From contig LR590468.1 of the NCBI GenBank assembly GCA_901472505.1, positions 2,579,501 to 2,643,500 on the forward strand: a DNA stretch of 64,000 nucleotides, read 5' to 3'. This DNA comes from Proteus vulgaris (GTDB taxonomy: Bacteria > Pseudomonadota > Gammaproteobacteria > Enterobacterales > Enterobacteriaceae). The position numbers and the translations under genes are program-made. The number at the start of each line of letters is the position of its first letter. Position 1 is the first letter of the stretch. Under the pieces are notes generated by a model that was not told the DNA's origin, did not search any database, and was given only the letters and a program-made list of their open reading frames with translations. Shown here piece after piece: positions 1 to 9,166 of the stretch.

Positions 1-1
1 A

Positions 2-1552
2 CAACCGCCTGTAGTGGGAGCTTTGCTGATTTGGCAAGAAGGTGGTGAGTTTAAAGTAACAGGGCATGTTGCGGTTATTACTGAAGTACTTGAAGATAAA
101 ATTCGTATCGCAGAACAAAATGTTATCCACACGAGACTGCCGGCAGGGCAACAGTGGACACGAGAATTACCTCTTAAAGTGACGGATAACGGTTACTTTA
201 TTCAAGATACTTTTGACAATACAATACTATTAGGTTGGATGATCCAAACAGAGCCTAATGCTTACAGTCTTCCTCAACCTAAAATAGCTTCCGAACTGTT
301 AAATATCCATGCCGAACAGCTTGATAATCAAGGTCAATTAGATGGCAAATGGTTAGATGAAAGCTCTCCATTAGAAAAAGCGTATGTCCTTGCGCAACAT
401 GGTCATGTTATCAACCAAAATAGCTATGAATACTTCACTATTTCAGAAAGTGCGGAGCAAGAGCTTATTCGTGCAAGTAATGAAATGCATTTGATGTATT
501 TACATGCCACAGAAAAAGTGTTGAAAGACGATAATTTATTACGTTTATTCGATATTCCAGAGGTGTTGTGGCCTCGTATCCGTTTATCATGGCAAAACCG
601 GCGTCATCAAATGATCACCGGACGATTGGATTTTTGTATGGATGAACGCGGTGTCAAAGTTTATGAATATAATGCGGATTCCGCCTCTTGCCATACAGAA
701 GCCGGTTTAATTATCGAGAAATGGGCACAGAAAGGTGGCGTTAAAGAGGGTTTTAATCCGGGGGAACGCTTACTTGATGCATTGGCCGATGCTTGGAAAC
801 ACAGTGATGCGAAACCTTTTGTGCATATTCTTCAAGATGATGATAGTGAAGAAGATTATCATGCTCTTTTTATGCAACAATCGCTGACGCAAGCAGGCTA
901 CGACAGTAAAATTCTACGTGGATTAGATGAGCTTCATTGGAATAGTCGTGGTCAATTAATTGATGCAGATAAACGGGTTGTTGAATGTGTCTGGAAAACA
1001 TGGGCTTGGGAAACGGCTTTAGATCAACTCAGAGAAGAGAGTGAACAACAAGCACTGATCCCTATTCGTACAGGGCACCCAGATGGTGAAGTACGTTTAG
1101 TCGATGTGCTTTTGCGTCCTGAAATTACGGTTTTTGAGCCACTTTGGACGTTGATCCCAAGTAATAAAGCGATTTTGCCGATTTTATGGCAACTTTTCCC
1201 AGATAACCCTTATCTGCTAGATACGGATTTTACGATCACTTCACGTCTTACACAAAGTGGTTATGCCGTTAAACCGATTGCTGGCCGTTGTGGTAGCAAC
1301 ATTGGGTTAGTTGATCATAAAGAGAATGTACTAGATGAAACTAATGGCCAATTTGATCACCAAGAAAATATCTACCAAGAATTATGGTGCTTACCAAAAG
1401 TCGCTAATCGTTATATTCAAGTTTGTACCTTCACTGTGGGTGGGCATTATGGCGGATGTTGTTTACGTTCAGATCCTACAAGGGTCATTAAAAAAGAGAG
1501 TGATATAGAACCGTTGATTGTGGTTGAAGATAAATACTTTTTAGAAAAATAA
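2..1552 (+). CDS. gsp: Bifunctional glutathionylspermidine synthetase/amidase (5' partial)
   Basis: Makes glutathionylspermidine from glutathione and spermidine with ATP, and hydrolyses it again through an N-terminal CHAP-type amidase. The reading frame is already open at base 2, so the window edge cuts off the start of the protein. The GTG at base 14 is internal. What remains begins in the amidase domain (GHVAVIT and RIAEQN motifs) and continues through the whole ATP-grasp synthetase domain (MDFCMDERG, EYNADSASCHTEAG, CVWKTWAWET, AGRCGSNIG). The C-terminus ends in KKESDIEPLIVVEDK as in the E. coli enzyme. Similarity to E. coli Gsp is high along the whole length, as judged from memory of that sequence. 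A strong hairpin terminator follows 29 bases after the stop. Cytoplasmic protein. Confidence 0.95.
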   Translation, partial: QPPVVGALLIWQEGGEFKVTGHVAVITEVLEDKIRIAEQNVIHTRLPAGQQWTRELPLKVTDNGYFIQDTFDNTILLGWMIQTEPNAYSLPQPKIASELLNIHAEQLDNQGQLDGKWLDESSPLEKAYVLAQHGHVINQNSYEYFTISESAEQELIRASNEMHLMYLHATEKVLKDDNLLRLFDIPEVLWPRIRLSWQNRRHQMITGRLDFCMDERGVKVYEYNADSASCHTEAGLIIEKWAQKGGVKEGFNPGERLLDALADAWKHSDAKPFVHILQDDDSEEDYHALFMQQSLTQAGYDSKILRGLDELHWNSRGQLIDADKRVVECVWKTWAWETALDQLREESEQQALIPIRTGHPDGEVRLVDVLLRPEITVFEPLWTLIPSNKAILPILWQLFPDNPYLLDTDFTITSRLTQSGYAVKPIAGRCGSNIGLVDHKENVLDETNGQFDHQENIYQELWCLPKVANRYIQVCTFTVGGHYGGCCLRSDPTRVIKKESDIEPLIVVEDKYFLEK

Positions 1553-1580
1553 GACAACCATATTTTGGTATTAATAATAG

Positions 1581-1603
1581 CCCGCCTTATTGGCGGGTTT
1601 GTT
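1581..1603 (+). terminator. Rho-independent terminator after gsp
   Basis: A perfect CCCGCC / GGCGGG stem (1581-1586 and 1592-1597) with a 5-base loop, followed by TTTGTTTT. It lies just downstream of the gsp stop codon. Confidence 0.8.
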
Positions 1604-1639
1604 TTAAATAACAGTCGATTGTGAGGTGAATAAATAAAA

Positions 1640-1993
1640 ATGATAAAAACATTCTTAACCCTTGATGAATTATTAACGTCGCTCTCGATACTTGAGCCAA
1701 ATGAATGGATATATACTGAGATTACAACATGGAATAGTTATCCTGAGCAGGCTGTTTTTTATTATATTCCTTGGGATTACATCCAAGAATTACCTGATGA
1801 TGAAATTTATCTGGATGATGAAGATATGGAAATGCCAAAAGCTGTTGAAGATAAAAATTTATGGGGCTGGATGGTGGTTTGTGATTTGGTTTTATTTTAT
1901 CAAATCCAACAAGCCGAACAAAAAAACTTGCAGTGGATCATTGAAGAAATTAACTATTATCGTGAGTATGATGCTTATCGATGTTTGAGTTAG
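1640..1993 (+). CDS. Small acidic hypothetical protein
   Basis: 117 residues, strongly acidic and aromatic-rich, with no signal peptide or membrane segment. I do not recognise a family with certainty. Visible features are a tryptophan/tyrosine-rich first half (ITTWNSYPEQAVFYYIPWDY) and a run of Asp/Glu in the middle (PDDEIYLDDEDMEMPKAVED). A GAGGTG sequence lies 12 bases upstream of the ATG. It stands alone between the gsp terminator and a convergent hypothetical gene. Small, acidic, solitary proteins of this type are often orphan immunity proteins of polymorphic toxins, but no toxin is adjacent, so that is only a possibility. An overlapping frame at 1692-1988 is a shadow. Confidence 0.6.
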   Translation: MIKTFLTLDELLTSLSILEPNEWIYTEITTWNSYPEQAVFYYIPWDYIQELPDDEIYLDDEDMEMPKAVEDKNLWGWMVVCDLVLFYQIQQAEQKNLQWIIEEINYYREYDAYRCLS

Positions 1994-2013
1994 GTTTTAT
2001 TTTAACGTTATGT

Positions 2014-2670
2014 TTAATAAAAAATAGTCTCAATATTAGGCCAATCATCAGCATAATGATCTGTCATTAATAAAAAACATTCGGCAATAGCACGGTTGAG
2101 TGATTTATGTTCAACAGTGTCTTTTTCTACTGAAGTGACAGACCATACTTTGTTTTTTTGATGATAAGAGCATGTCATTTCACAATCTTCTAATAAAGAA
2201 AGCGCATCATCTGCATTTTTGAGTAAATCAAATGGTGCACCATCGGGATCTAAAGCGCTCCAAACTTTTTCGGTTTCTGCATCAAATTCGATTTCATAAC
2301 CATAACGGCGATAGATAGCGGTTAGGTTTATTTGAAAATCCGTATAATGACTATAGTGATGAATAGGTGGCTGATAGGTCTCTGGCTCTTGGGTTTCTCG
2401 ATTATTTTTATAGTCTTGAATTTGTTTCTCGCGAGCTTGTGCGCGTTGATAGCCCTCGTCGCTAAATTCTAAAATACCTGCTTTACGATGAACGTTACTA
2501 AAATCCAGTATCGCCGCTCCGTAATAAAGTCCTTCCTCTGTTTTCACATCCAGCAAATCAACGAGGATATAGCGTTTATTTTCTGTGATATTTTCTTTAT
2601 TAGTGATCGTTAGCCCTGCATATTCCGAAATAGCAATAATCTGTTGTGTTGTAAAGGTCATCTCTTTCAT
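2014..2670 (-). CDS. Hypothetical protein, 218 aa
   Basis: I do not recognise this protein. It is soluble-looking, with a hydrophilic linker near residues 75-105 (QAREKQIQDYKNNRETQEPE) between an N-terminal part and a C-terminal part. The C-terminal part contains WSALDPDGAPFDLLKNADDAL and ends in YADDWPNIETIFY. The first ATG is preceded by AAGGA at about 7 bases, which favours it over the ATG three codons later. The gene lies directly downstream of dsdC (18-base gap, same strand) and may be co-transcribed with it. It converges with the small acidic gene to its left, separated by 20 bases. Confidence 0.6.
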   Translation of the reverse strand: MKEMTFTTQQIIAISEYAGLTITNKENITENKRYILVDLLDVKTEEGLYYGAAILDFSNVHRKAGILEFSDEGYQRAQAREKQIQDYKNNRETQEPETYQPPIHHYSHYTDFQINLTAIYRRYGYEIEFDAETEKVWSALDPDGAPFDLLKNADDALSLLEDCEMTCSYHQKNKVWSVTSVEKDTVEHKSLNRAIAECFLLMTDHYADDWPNIETIFY

Positions 2671-2688
2671 CAGATTTTCCTTAAAAAA

Positions 2689-3633
2689 TTACATGCTTTC
2701 CTTGATTTGTTTTTTCAGCCACTGAATGAATAATTGTACTTTAGCATTATTTTTTTCATTTCGGGTCACTAGGTAATAACGCTGAGCACAAAAAAGCTCA
2801 CAATTATCAAAAGGAATAATTAATTCTTTATTGGCCAATTGTTTTTGTACTAAACGCTTTCTTCCCATTGCGACGCCAGAGTGATTAATGGCGGCAATCA
2901 CAGCAAGATCAGAACGATCAAAACAGATATTACTGCGATTAGGAAAGAGTGAAAGATCCATATATTCACTCCACGCTCGCCATTCATCAAAATCAGAGTT
3001 ATTGCTCCATGCTTGTCTATCATGTAGTAAAGTGCAGTTAGAAAGATGATGAATATTATTTATAAGCTCATGTTTTTTAGCATATTCTGGGCTACAGACA
3101 GGAATAATTGATTCTGAAATTAAGTCTTCACAATACAGATTTTTTAACTGTTTATCGTCAAAATAAATTGCAAGATCAATACCATAACCTCGAAAGTTAA
3201 TATCATCATTTCCTGTGAGTAGATTTAATTCAATGGATGGATAACGTTCCGTAAAATCTGAAATACGAGGAACTAGCCAACATTGAGCAATGGAAGGGCG
3301 TGAATAAACAGTTAGCACACCAGAGATTTCTTGATTATGAATATCCAAAATTTCTTGGTTAATATCTTCTAACGTTTTTTTAAGTGCCCAATAAATACGT
3401 TCACCTTCTTCTGTTAACTCAATTCGACGATGAAAGCGATTAAAGAGTTTAATGCCCAACTCTTCTTCTAATGTATTAATACGGTGACTAATGGCACTGG
3501 GGGTTAATGATAACTCTTCTGCAGCTAAAGCAAATGAAAGGTGACGCCCTGTTGCTTCAAAAGTGTGAAGTCTGGCTAATTGATAACTGGATAATCGTTT
3601 ATTTCTTAAAATCACGCTAGAAGATTCAAACAT
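2689..3633 (-). CDS. dsdC: LysR-type activator of D-serine catabolism
   Basis: DNA-binding activator that, with D-serine as inducer, turns on dsdXA. It is 314 residues with the usual LysR layout. The N-terminal winged helix-turn-helix is at roughly residues 18-78 (FALAAEELSLTPSAISHRIN, EEELGIKLFNR), followed by the periplasmic-binding-protein-like effector domain. Segments such as SRPSIAQCWLVP, DLAIYFDD, LLHDRQAWSN and FDRSDLAVIAA match E. coli DsdC closely. It is transcribed divergently from dsdX. The 223-base gap contains a CRP site and a tandem 9-mer that could be part of its operator. The frame is intact. Confidence 0.95.
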   Translation of the reverse strand: MFESSSVILRNKRLSSYQLARLHTFEATGRHLSFALAAEELSLTPSAISHRINTLEEELGIKLFNRFHRRIELTEEGERIYWALKKTLEDINQEILDIHNQEISGVLTVYSRPSIAQCWLVPRISDFTERYPSIELNLLTGNDDINFRGYGIDLAIYFDDKQLKNLYCEDLISESIIPVCSPEYAKKHELINNIHHLSNCTLLHDRQAWSNNSDFDEWRAWSEYMDLSLFPNRSNICFDRSDLAVIAAINHSGVAMGRKRLVQKQLANKELIIPFDNCELFCAQRYYLVTRNEKNNAKVQLFIQWLKKQIKESM

Positions 3634-3732
3634 TCTTTTATTCTCATTTCATTATTGATAGTAACCATGGTTAACAATCAAGGTAATATTAAGATGAAAC
3701 ACTATGCCACTATTCGTCATAATATGATTATT

Positions 3733-3748
3733 TGTGATTTTTATCACC
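3733..3748. promoter_or_regulatory. Putative CRP-cAMP binding site in the dsdC-dsdX gap
   Basis: TGTGA-N6-TCACC, matching the CRP consensus TGTGA-N6-TCACA at 9 of 10 conserved positions. It is about 110 bases upstream of dsdX and 100 bases upstream of dsdC. Catabolite control of the dsd genes is known in E. coli; the assignment here is by motif only. Confidence 0.65.
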
Positions 3749-3749
3749 T

Positions 3750-3767
3750 AATTGAGTTAATTGAGTT
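3750..3767. repeat. Tandem 9-mer AATTGAGTT x2 beside the CRP site
   Basis: Two perfect adjacent copies of AATTGAGTT one base after the CRP site. Possibly part of a DsdC operator, but nothing in the sequence proves this. Confidence 0.4.
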
Positions 3768-3856
3768 CATCTTAGTGCAAGTTTTCATCATTTGTAAGTA
3801 CCGAATGATTAATATTCAATATGTTTAACAATAAATAAAATGTTTGGGATGGATAT

Positions 3857-5198
3857 ATGGATTCAACGTTATGGGTACTAGGTACTCTTATAATTAGTAT
3901 CTTGCTCATTGTTTTTACTATAATAAAACTTAAGTTTCATCCGTTTTTAGCCTTACTATTGGCTAGCTTCTTTGTCGGTACCGCAATGAAGATGAACCCT
4001 TTAGAAATGGTCAATGCGATTGAAAATGGTATTGGTGGTACATTAGGGTTTTTAGCGGCAATTATTGGTTTAGGTACCATTCTCGGTAAGATGATGGAAA
4101 TATCAGGTGCCGCAGAGCGCATCGGTATTACATTACAAAAATGCCGTTGGTTATCTCCAGACGTTATTATGGTATTGGTTGGCCTTATTTGTGGTATTAC
4201 ACTTTTTTGTTGAAGTGGGTGTGGTATTACTTATTCCTCTTGCTTTCTCTATTGCGAAAAAAAACAAATACATCATTATTAAAATTAGCAATTCCATTAT
4301 GTACAGCATTAATGGCTGTTCATTGTATTGTTCCTCCTCATCCTGCTGCTCTATTCGTAACAAATGAATTAGGTGCGGATATGGGGACCGGTGATTGTTG
4401 CCGGACTTGCTGTTGGTTTAGTTGCCTCATTAGTCGGTGGTCCGTTATTTTTTAAAAGTACTAGGTGACCGTTTGCCATTTAAAACCGTACCTGAAGAAT
4501 TCTCAGATATGGAAATTCGTGAAGAAAAAGATTTGCCTTCATTAGGTGCCACACTTTTTACCGTATTATTGCCAATTGTTCTGATGCTGATAAAAACGGC
4601 TGCAGAACTAAATATGACAAAAGGTACCTCGCTTTATACTGCTTTACAGTTTATTGGTAACCCAATTACTGCAATGTTTATTGCTGCTTTTGTCGCTTAT
4701 TATGTGTTAGGTATTCGCCGTAATATGGGGATGAATATCTTATTGAAGAAAACAGAAGATAGCTTTAGCTCTATTGCTAATATCTTATTAATTATTGGTG
4801 CGGGTGGTGCTTTTAACGGCATTTTAAAAGGCAGTGGTTTAAGTGAGTCTTTAGCACTAATTCTTTCTAACTTGGATATGCATCCTATTTTATTAGCTTG
4901 GTTAGTTGCCATTATCCTTCATGCGGCTGTTGGTTCTGCAACGGTTGCAATGATGGGAGCTACAGCAATTGTTGCACCACTGATGCCTTTATACCCAGAC
5001 ATTAGCCCAGAAATTATTACCTTAGCAATTGGTTCTGGTGCTATTGGTTGTACCATCGTCACAGACTCATTGTTTTGGTTAGTGAAACAGTATTGTAATG
5101 CAACTTTAAGTGAAACTTTTCGTTTTTACAGTGTCGCGACCTTTATTGCCTCCTTTGTCGCATTAGGCGGTACATTTATGCTTTCTTTTGTCATATAA
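3857..5198 (+). CDS. dsdX: D-serine permease, frame broken at four homopolymer sites
   Basis: Inner-membrane gluconate:H+ symporter family protein that imports D-serine for DsdA. The full protein (about 445 aa as in E. coli DsdX) can be read only by crossing four +1 shifts. These are in the T run at 4203-4208, the A run at 4257-4264, the GG at 4390-4391 and the T run at 4448-4453. On either side the match to DsdX is continuous: FKFHPFLALLLASFFVG-like start, IGGTLGFLAAIIGLGTILGK, then VGVVLLIPLAFSIAKK, ALMAVHCIVPPHPAAL, and the C-terminal GAIGCTIVTDSLFWLVKQYC. All four shifts are extra bases, which looks like sequencing error. It sits upstream of dsdA with a 12-base gap, forming the dsdXA operon. 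The start follows GGATGGA. Confidence 0.9.
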
Positions 5199-5210
5199 AA
5201 GAGAACGACT

Positions 5211-6540
5211 ATGAACCATATAGATATAAATAAATTAATAAGTAGTTATCCACTTGTCCGTGACTTAGTGGATTTAAAAGAAGTGGTTTGGTTTAACCCA
5301 AAAGTGACCACCACTGACCAGGGACTTCCATATGTTGGTTTAACGCAAGGATGACGTAATTGACGCACAAGCACGGTTACAACGTTTTGCACCTTATTTA
5401 GCTAAAGCATTTCCAGAAACATCTGTTACTAAAGGGATCATCGAATCAGAAGTGATTGATATTCCTAAGATGAAAGTTGCTCTTGAAAAGCGTTATAACA
5501 CCGCCATTAGTGGCCAATTGCGTTTGAAAAAGGACAGTCATCTGCCTATTTCAGGTTCAATTAAAGCACGTGGTGGAATTTATGAAGTACTGACTCATGC
5601 TGAGAAATTGGCGATTAACGCAGGATTATTAAGTACAGATGATAATTATGAAAAATTATTTTCTGATAAATTCCGTGAGTTCTTTAGCCAATATAGTATC
5701 GCAGTAGGTTCAACAGGCAACTTAGGTATGTCTATTGGGATCATGAGTGCGAAATTAGGCTTTAGTGTGAGTGTTCATATGTCTGCTGATGCACGTCAGT
5801 GGAAGAAAGATAAATTACGCTCTCATGGCGTAAATGTTGTTGAATATGAACAAGATTACAGTATCGCGGTAGAAGAAGGTCGTAAAGAAGCAGAAAAAGA
5901 TCCTAACTGTTTCTTTATTGATGATGAAAACTCAAAAACCTTGTTTTTGGGTTATGCCGTTGCCGGATTACGTTTGAAACATCAATTTGAAGAACAAGGT
6001 GTTCGTGTTGATAGTGAACATCCTCTGTTTGTTTATCTACCTTGTGGTGTTGGTGGTGGCCCTGGTGGTGTTGCGTTTGGGCTAAAACTGGCATTTGGTG
6101 ATGCAGTGCATTGTTTATTTGCAGAGCCTACACATTCGCCTTGTATGTTATTGGGCGTTTATACCCAATTACATGAAGGTATTTCAGTACAAGAAATTGG
6201 TATCGACAACGTGACTGCTGCTGATGGCCTGGCTGTGGGGCGCGCATCAGGCTTCGTGGGGCGTGCAATGGAGCGCTTAATTGATGGTTATTACACTATT
6301 GATGATCAAGAGCTTTATGACTTGTTAAGTCTGTTAAATAAAGAAGAAGGAATTAAATTAGAACCTTCGGCTTTAGCTGGAATGGCGGGAGCTGTACATG
6401 TCACTCAAGCTAAAGATTACCTGCAAGGTTTATCACTAGATAGTCAAAATATGCAAAATGCAACGCATTTAGTGTGGGCGACAGGTGGTGGTATGGTGCC
6501 AGCAGATGAGATGCAGAAATATCTCACTCAAGGAAAATAG
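5211..6540 (+). CDS. dsdA: D-serine ammonia-lyase (frame interrupted once)
   Basis: PLP enzyme converting D-serine to pyruvate and ammonia, which detoxifies D-serine and allows its use as carbon and nitrogen source (for example in urine). The ATG at 5211 starts [20 protein letters not shown], and one extra G at 5349-5350 (GCAAGGATGA) interrupts the frame. After removal the protein runs through about 442 aa as in E. coli. The PLP lysine lies in SGSIKARGG, the phosphate-binding loop is GSTGNLG with CGVGGGPGG downstream, and the C-terminus has WATGGGMVP. Second gene of the dsdXA operon. Confidence 0.93.
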
Positions 6541-6732
6541 AGTGCAGGATAAGGACGAGAAGCTTTTGTCTTTATCGTCTCATATAAAAACAAAAGGGAG
6601 TGGTACGAGTATCCATAATTGTTTTTTAAAATAATAAAATATAAGCAATGTATTACACCAAGTGTTACATCAAATATTCACACCAGGATGTCACACCAGG
6701 GAAAAATGTCGTAGTATTATAATCATAAAAAA

Positions 6733-6753
6733 GAGGCACCCATTGGGTGCCTC
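6733..6753 (-). terminator. Terminator for the TonB-receptor operon
   Basis: A perfect 9-bp stem GAGGCACCC / GGGTGCCTC with a 3-base loop. On the minus strand it is followed by a run of six T (AAAAAA at 6727-6732). It lies 34 bases beyond the receptor stop codon and also separates it from dsdA on the other strand. Confidence 0.8.
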
Positions 6754-6786
6754 GCTTATTTAAATGCATTGTTAAATTAAAATATT

Positions 6787-9156
6787 TTAGAAATCAATTT
6801 TGACATTGACCCCATAATTTCGACCCGGTAAAGGAGCTAAATATTTTAGTTGAGAAGAAGCCGGTCTTGCTTCAGTATCGGTGAGGTTATTAATCATAAA
6901 ATCGACAGAAACATCAAGTTTATCTAAATGATATTTTTTACCTATACCTGCATCGACTAAAGTATAGGAAGGAAAAGTAATATCTCCACCATACATTAAT
7001 CCGCCACTTTCTTTTTGTTTTTTATAGTAAGTAGCGCTACTAAATGCGGTTAATTCACCGTGTTGGTAATTAATACTGACACCATGTTTTCGTTAGGTAA
7101 GTTTGGTAAATAATTACCGGCAATAAATAGCTTTCTTTTACTTTTATTTTCGACAAAATCACCGAATAGCGTAAAGGTAAGGTTATGCTCGTGAGGCATT
7201 TCATATAAATACTTAAATTCGTATTCTAAACCTTTTGTTTCTAGATCAGTTTCATCCCATTCCATAACGGTAACACCACCACGACTAATTCCTGTTAATC
7301 GTCTAAATTTAAAATCACTGTAGTCTGTTTTATACAAATTAAGTTTATTAGAGAAATTACCAATCTCAATAACAGATGATAATTCAATACTTTTACTTTT
7401 CTCTGTATTAAATTTACTATTTCCCTGTTCTTCAATCAGATAAGCGTAATGAGGGCCATGCGTATAAAGCTCATTAATTTCTGGTGCTCGATAGGAAATA
7501 TGTTGTTGTAGCTTTAATGTCCATTCATCAATTGGCATAAAAGATAATGCTAATGTATTCGCACTGGTATCAAAATGACGGTTTTGTAAATTTGAACCTT
7601 GTCCTCTACCACTATTATAATTATCTGGGATATTAAGATGGTGTTGAGTATAACCTTTACGGTATCCCGCGGTGATTTCAAAAGGAGATAAATTTAGCGA
7701 CTCAATCCAATATATCCCGTACTCTTTGGTTAATACACTTGGTAAATAAGCATCATAACCAGACGTTTTCAGATCACGATAATTACCGTTAACGCCAACT
7801 GCACCATTTAACCGATTAAAGAGTGGCTCGTGTGCTGTTTCCAATGCTAATTGGTGACTTTTTTGTCTCAAATACTGATGATGCAATTTGCCCCACTAAT
7901 TCTTCATCTTTAGACTCAGAATAAGAGTAATAAAAAGCACTGTCTCTTAAAAAAGGCGTTAAGTGATCATGTTTTCCTTGTATATCTATCCGCCGATTAT
8001 GATTTGAAACTGAAACTGGTTTATACATTTCTCGGCTAGTCTTTGTGGTGAGGTAAGCATATCCCGGTACACCGTAAGAGGTTTGAAAATCAGTAATAGA
8101 TAAACCTAAATAACTATCATCTCTAATATAAGAAAGGGATGCATTACCACTTTGGCTTTTTAAAAAGCTATTTGGGATCTCTTTATTGTTATTTTCAACA
8201 TAATGCTTAGGCGGGGTGACATGTTCAATCGATGTCGGGCTACCTGGCTTATATTGTGCGTTTGGTTCATTATTGACATAGCCAATACCTGAAAAATAAT
8301 CTTTATCTTTAAAGGTGTATTTATCACCTTCACTTAACTCATATTCAACCTTATATTTTTTCCAGAACTCACTAATATAAGGATAAGCTTCAGGGTTACG
8401 ACTGGTAAAAACTTTCATATCCACTTGGCATTGATCACGTAATGCAAAGTGTTCTTTAAGTTGCTGAAAGCTGTAGCAAGGCCCCGCTTTAGAATTCGTA
8501 GGAATTTTATATCTAGAGACACGCTTCGTCGCACCAGAAAGATTAAAAATCCAATTTTCTTCATCGCTGAGTTTAATATTTGCAGAGCCACCATTACCGT
8601 TATTGGTACTTCCATTAAAAGTCACTGCACCTGAAATGGCTTTTTCAGGTAACTGTGTCAGTATCCTATCATCCCATAAATGAATGGCACCACCGCTTGT
8701 ACTACCACCATAAAAGAGTGCTTCAGAATTCTTACTGATCGATATTTCATTAATTCGGTTCATATCAATGGGAATAGGCATATTTCCACTAATAAATGAA
8801 ACATCATTAATTGGCAGATTATTGACTAAAATACCGACACGATTTCCTGATAAACTTCGAATAACAGGTCTTGCAGCATTAGGTCCAAAACCTTCGGCTT
8901 GTACGCCAGCGACTTTTGCAACGGTATTACCAATAGTATTCGTTTTTATTTGTTCAAGTTCTTTTCCTTTTATTTCTTCTCGGTTATTAAGTAATAAAGA
9001 GGAAAACGTCTCTTTATTTTTTATTAGTGTGCCTTTAACTGTTATTGCATCGTTTTGATTTTCTTTTTCTTTGCCTTTATCATCATTGCTCTCTTTTCCA
9101 TATAAAGGAAATGACAAAAGCATAAGAAAAATAATAGAGAGTTTACTTTTTTTCAT
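6787..9156 (-). CDS. TonB-dependent outer-membrane receptor (frame interrupted twice)
   Basis: Outer-membrane barrel taking up a ligand with energy from TonB. It opens with a signal peptide (MKKSKLSIIFLMLLSFPLYG) and a plug domain at roughly residues 45-165 (VIRSLSGNRVGILVNN, FYGGSTSGGAIHLWDD), followed by a long beta-barrel. It ends in the terminal aromatic residue expected for Omp85 recognition (NVKIDF). Two single-base lesions break it. One is an extra base in the six-base T run at 7859-7864. The other is a missing base near 7087-7090, after which the C-terminal strands continue to 6787. Corrected length is about 788 aa. It starts 10 bases after the ZnuD-like receptor, so the two are one operon and probably under the same Zur control. 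A loop has a cysteine pair (GPCYSFQQLKEH and DQCQVD). Its ligand is not evident. Zinc or a zinc-related chelate is inferred from context only. Confidence 0.8.
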
Positions 9157-9166
9157 GATATTTATA

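Noticed and set aside
14..16. GTG at base 14 as the gsp start
   Set aside because: The frame is open to base 2 and homology to Gsp continues across the edge, so the true start lies outside the window.
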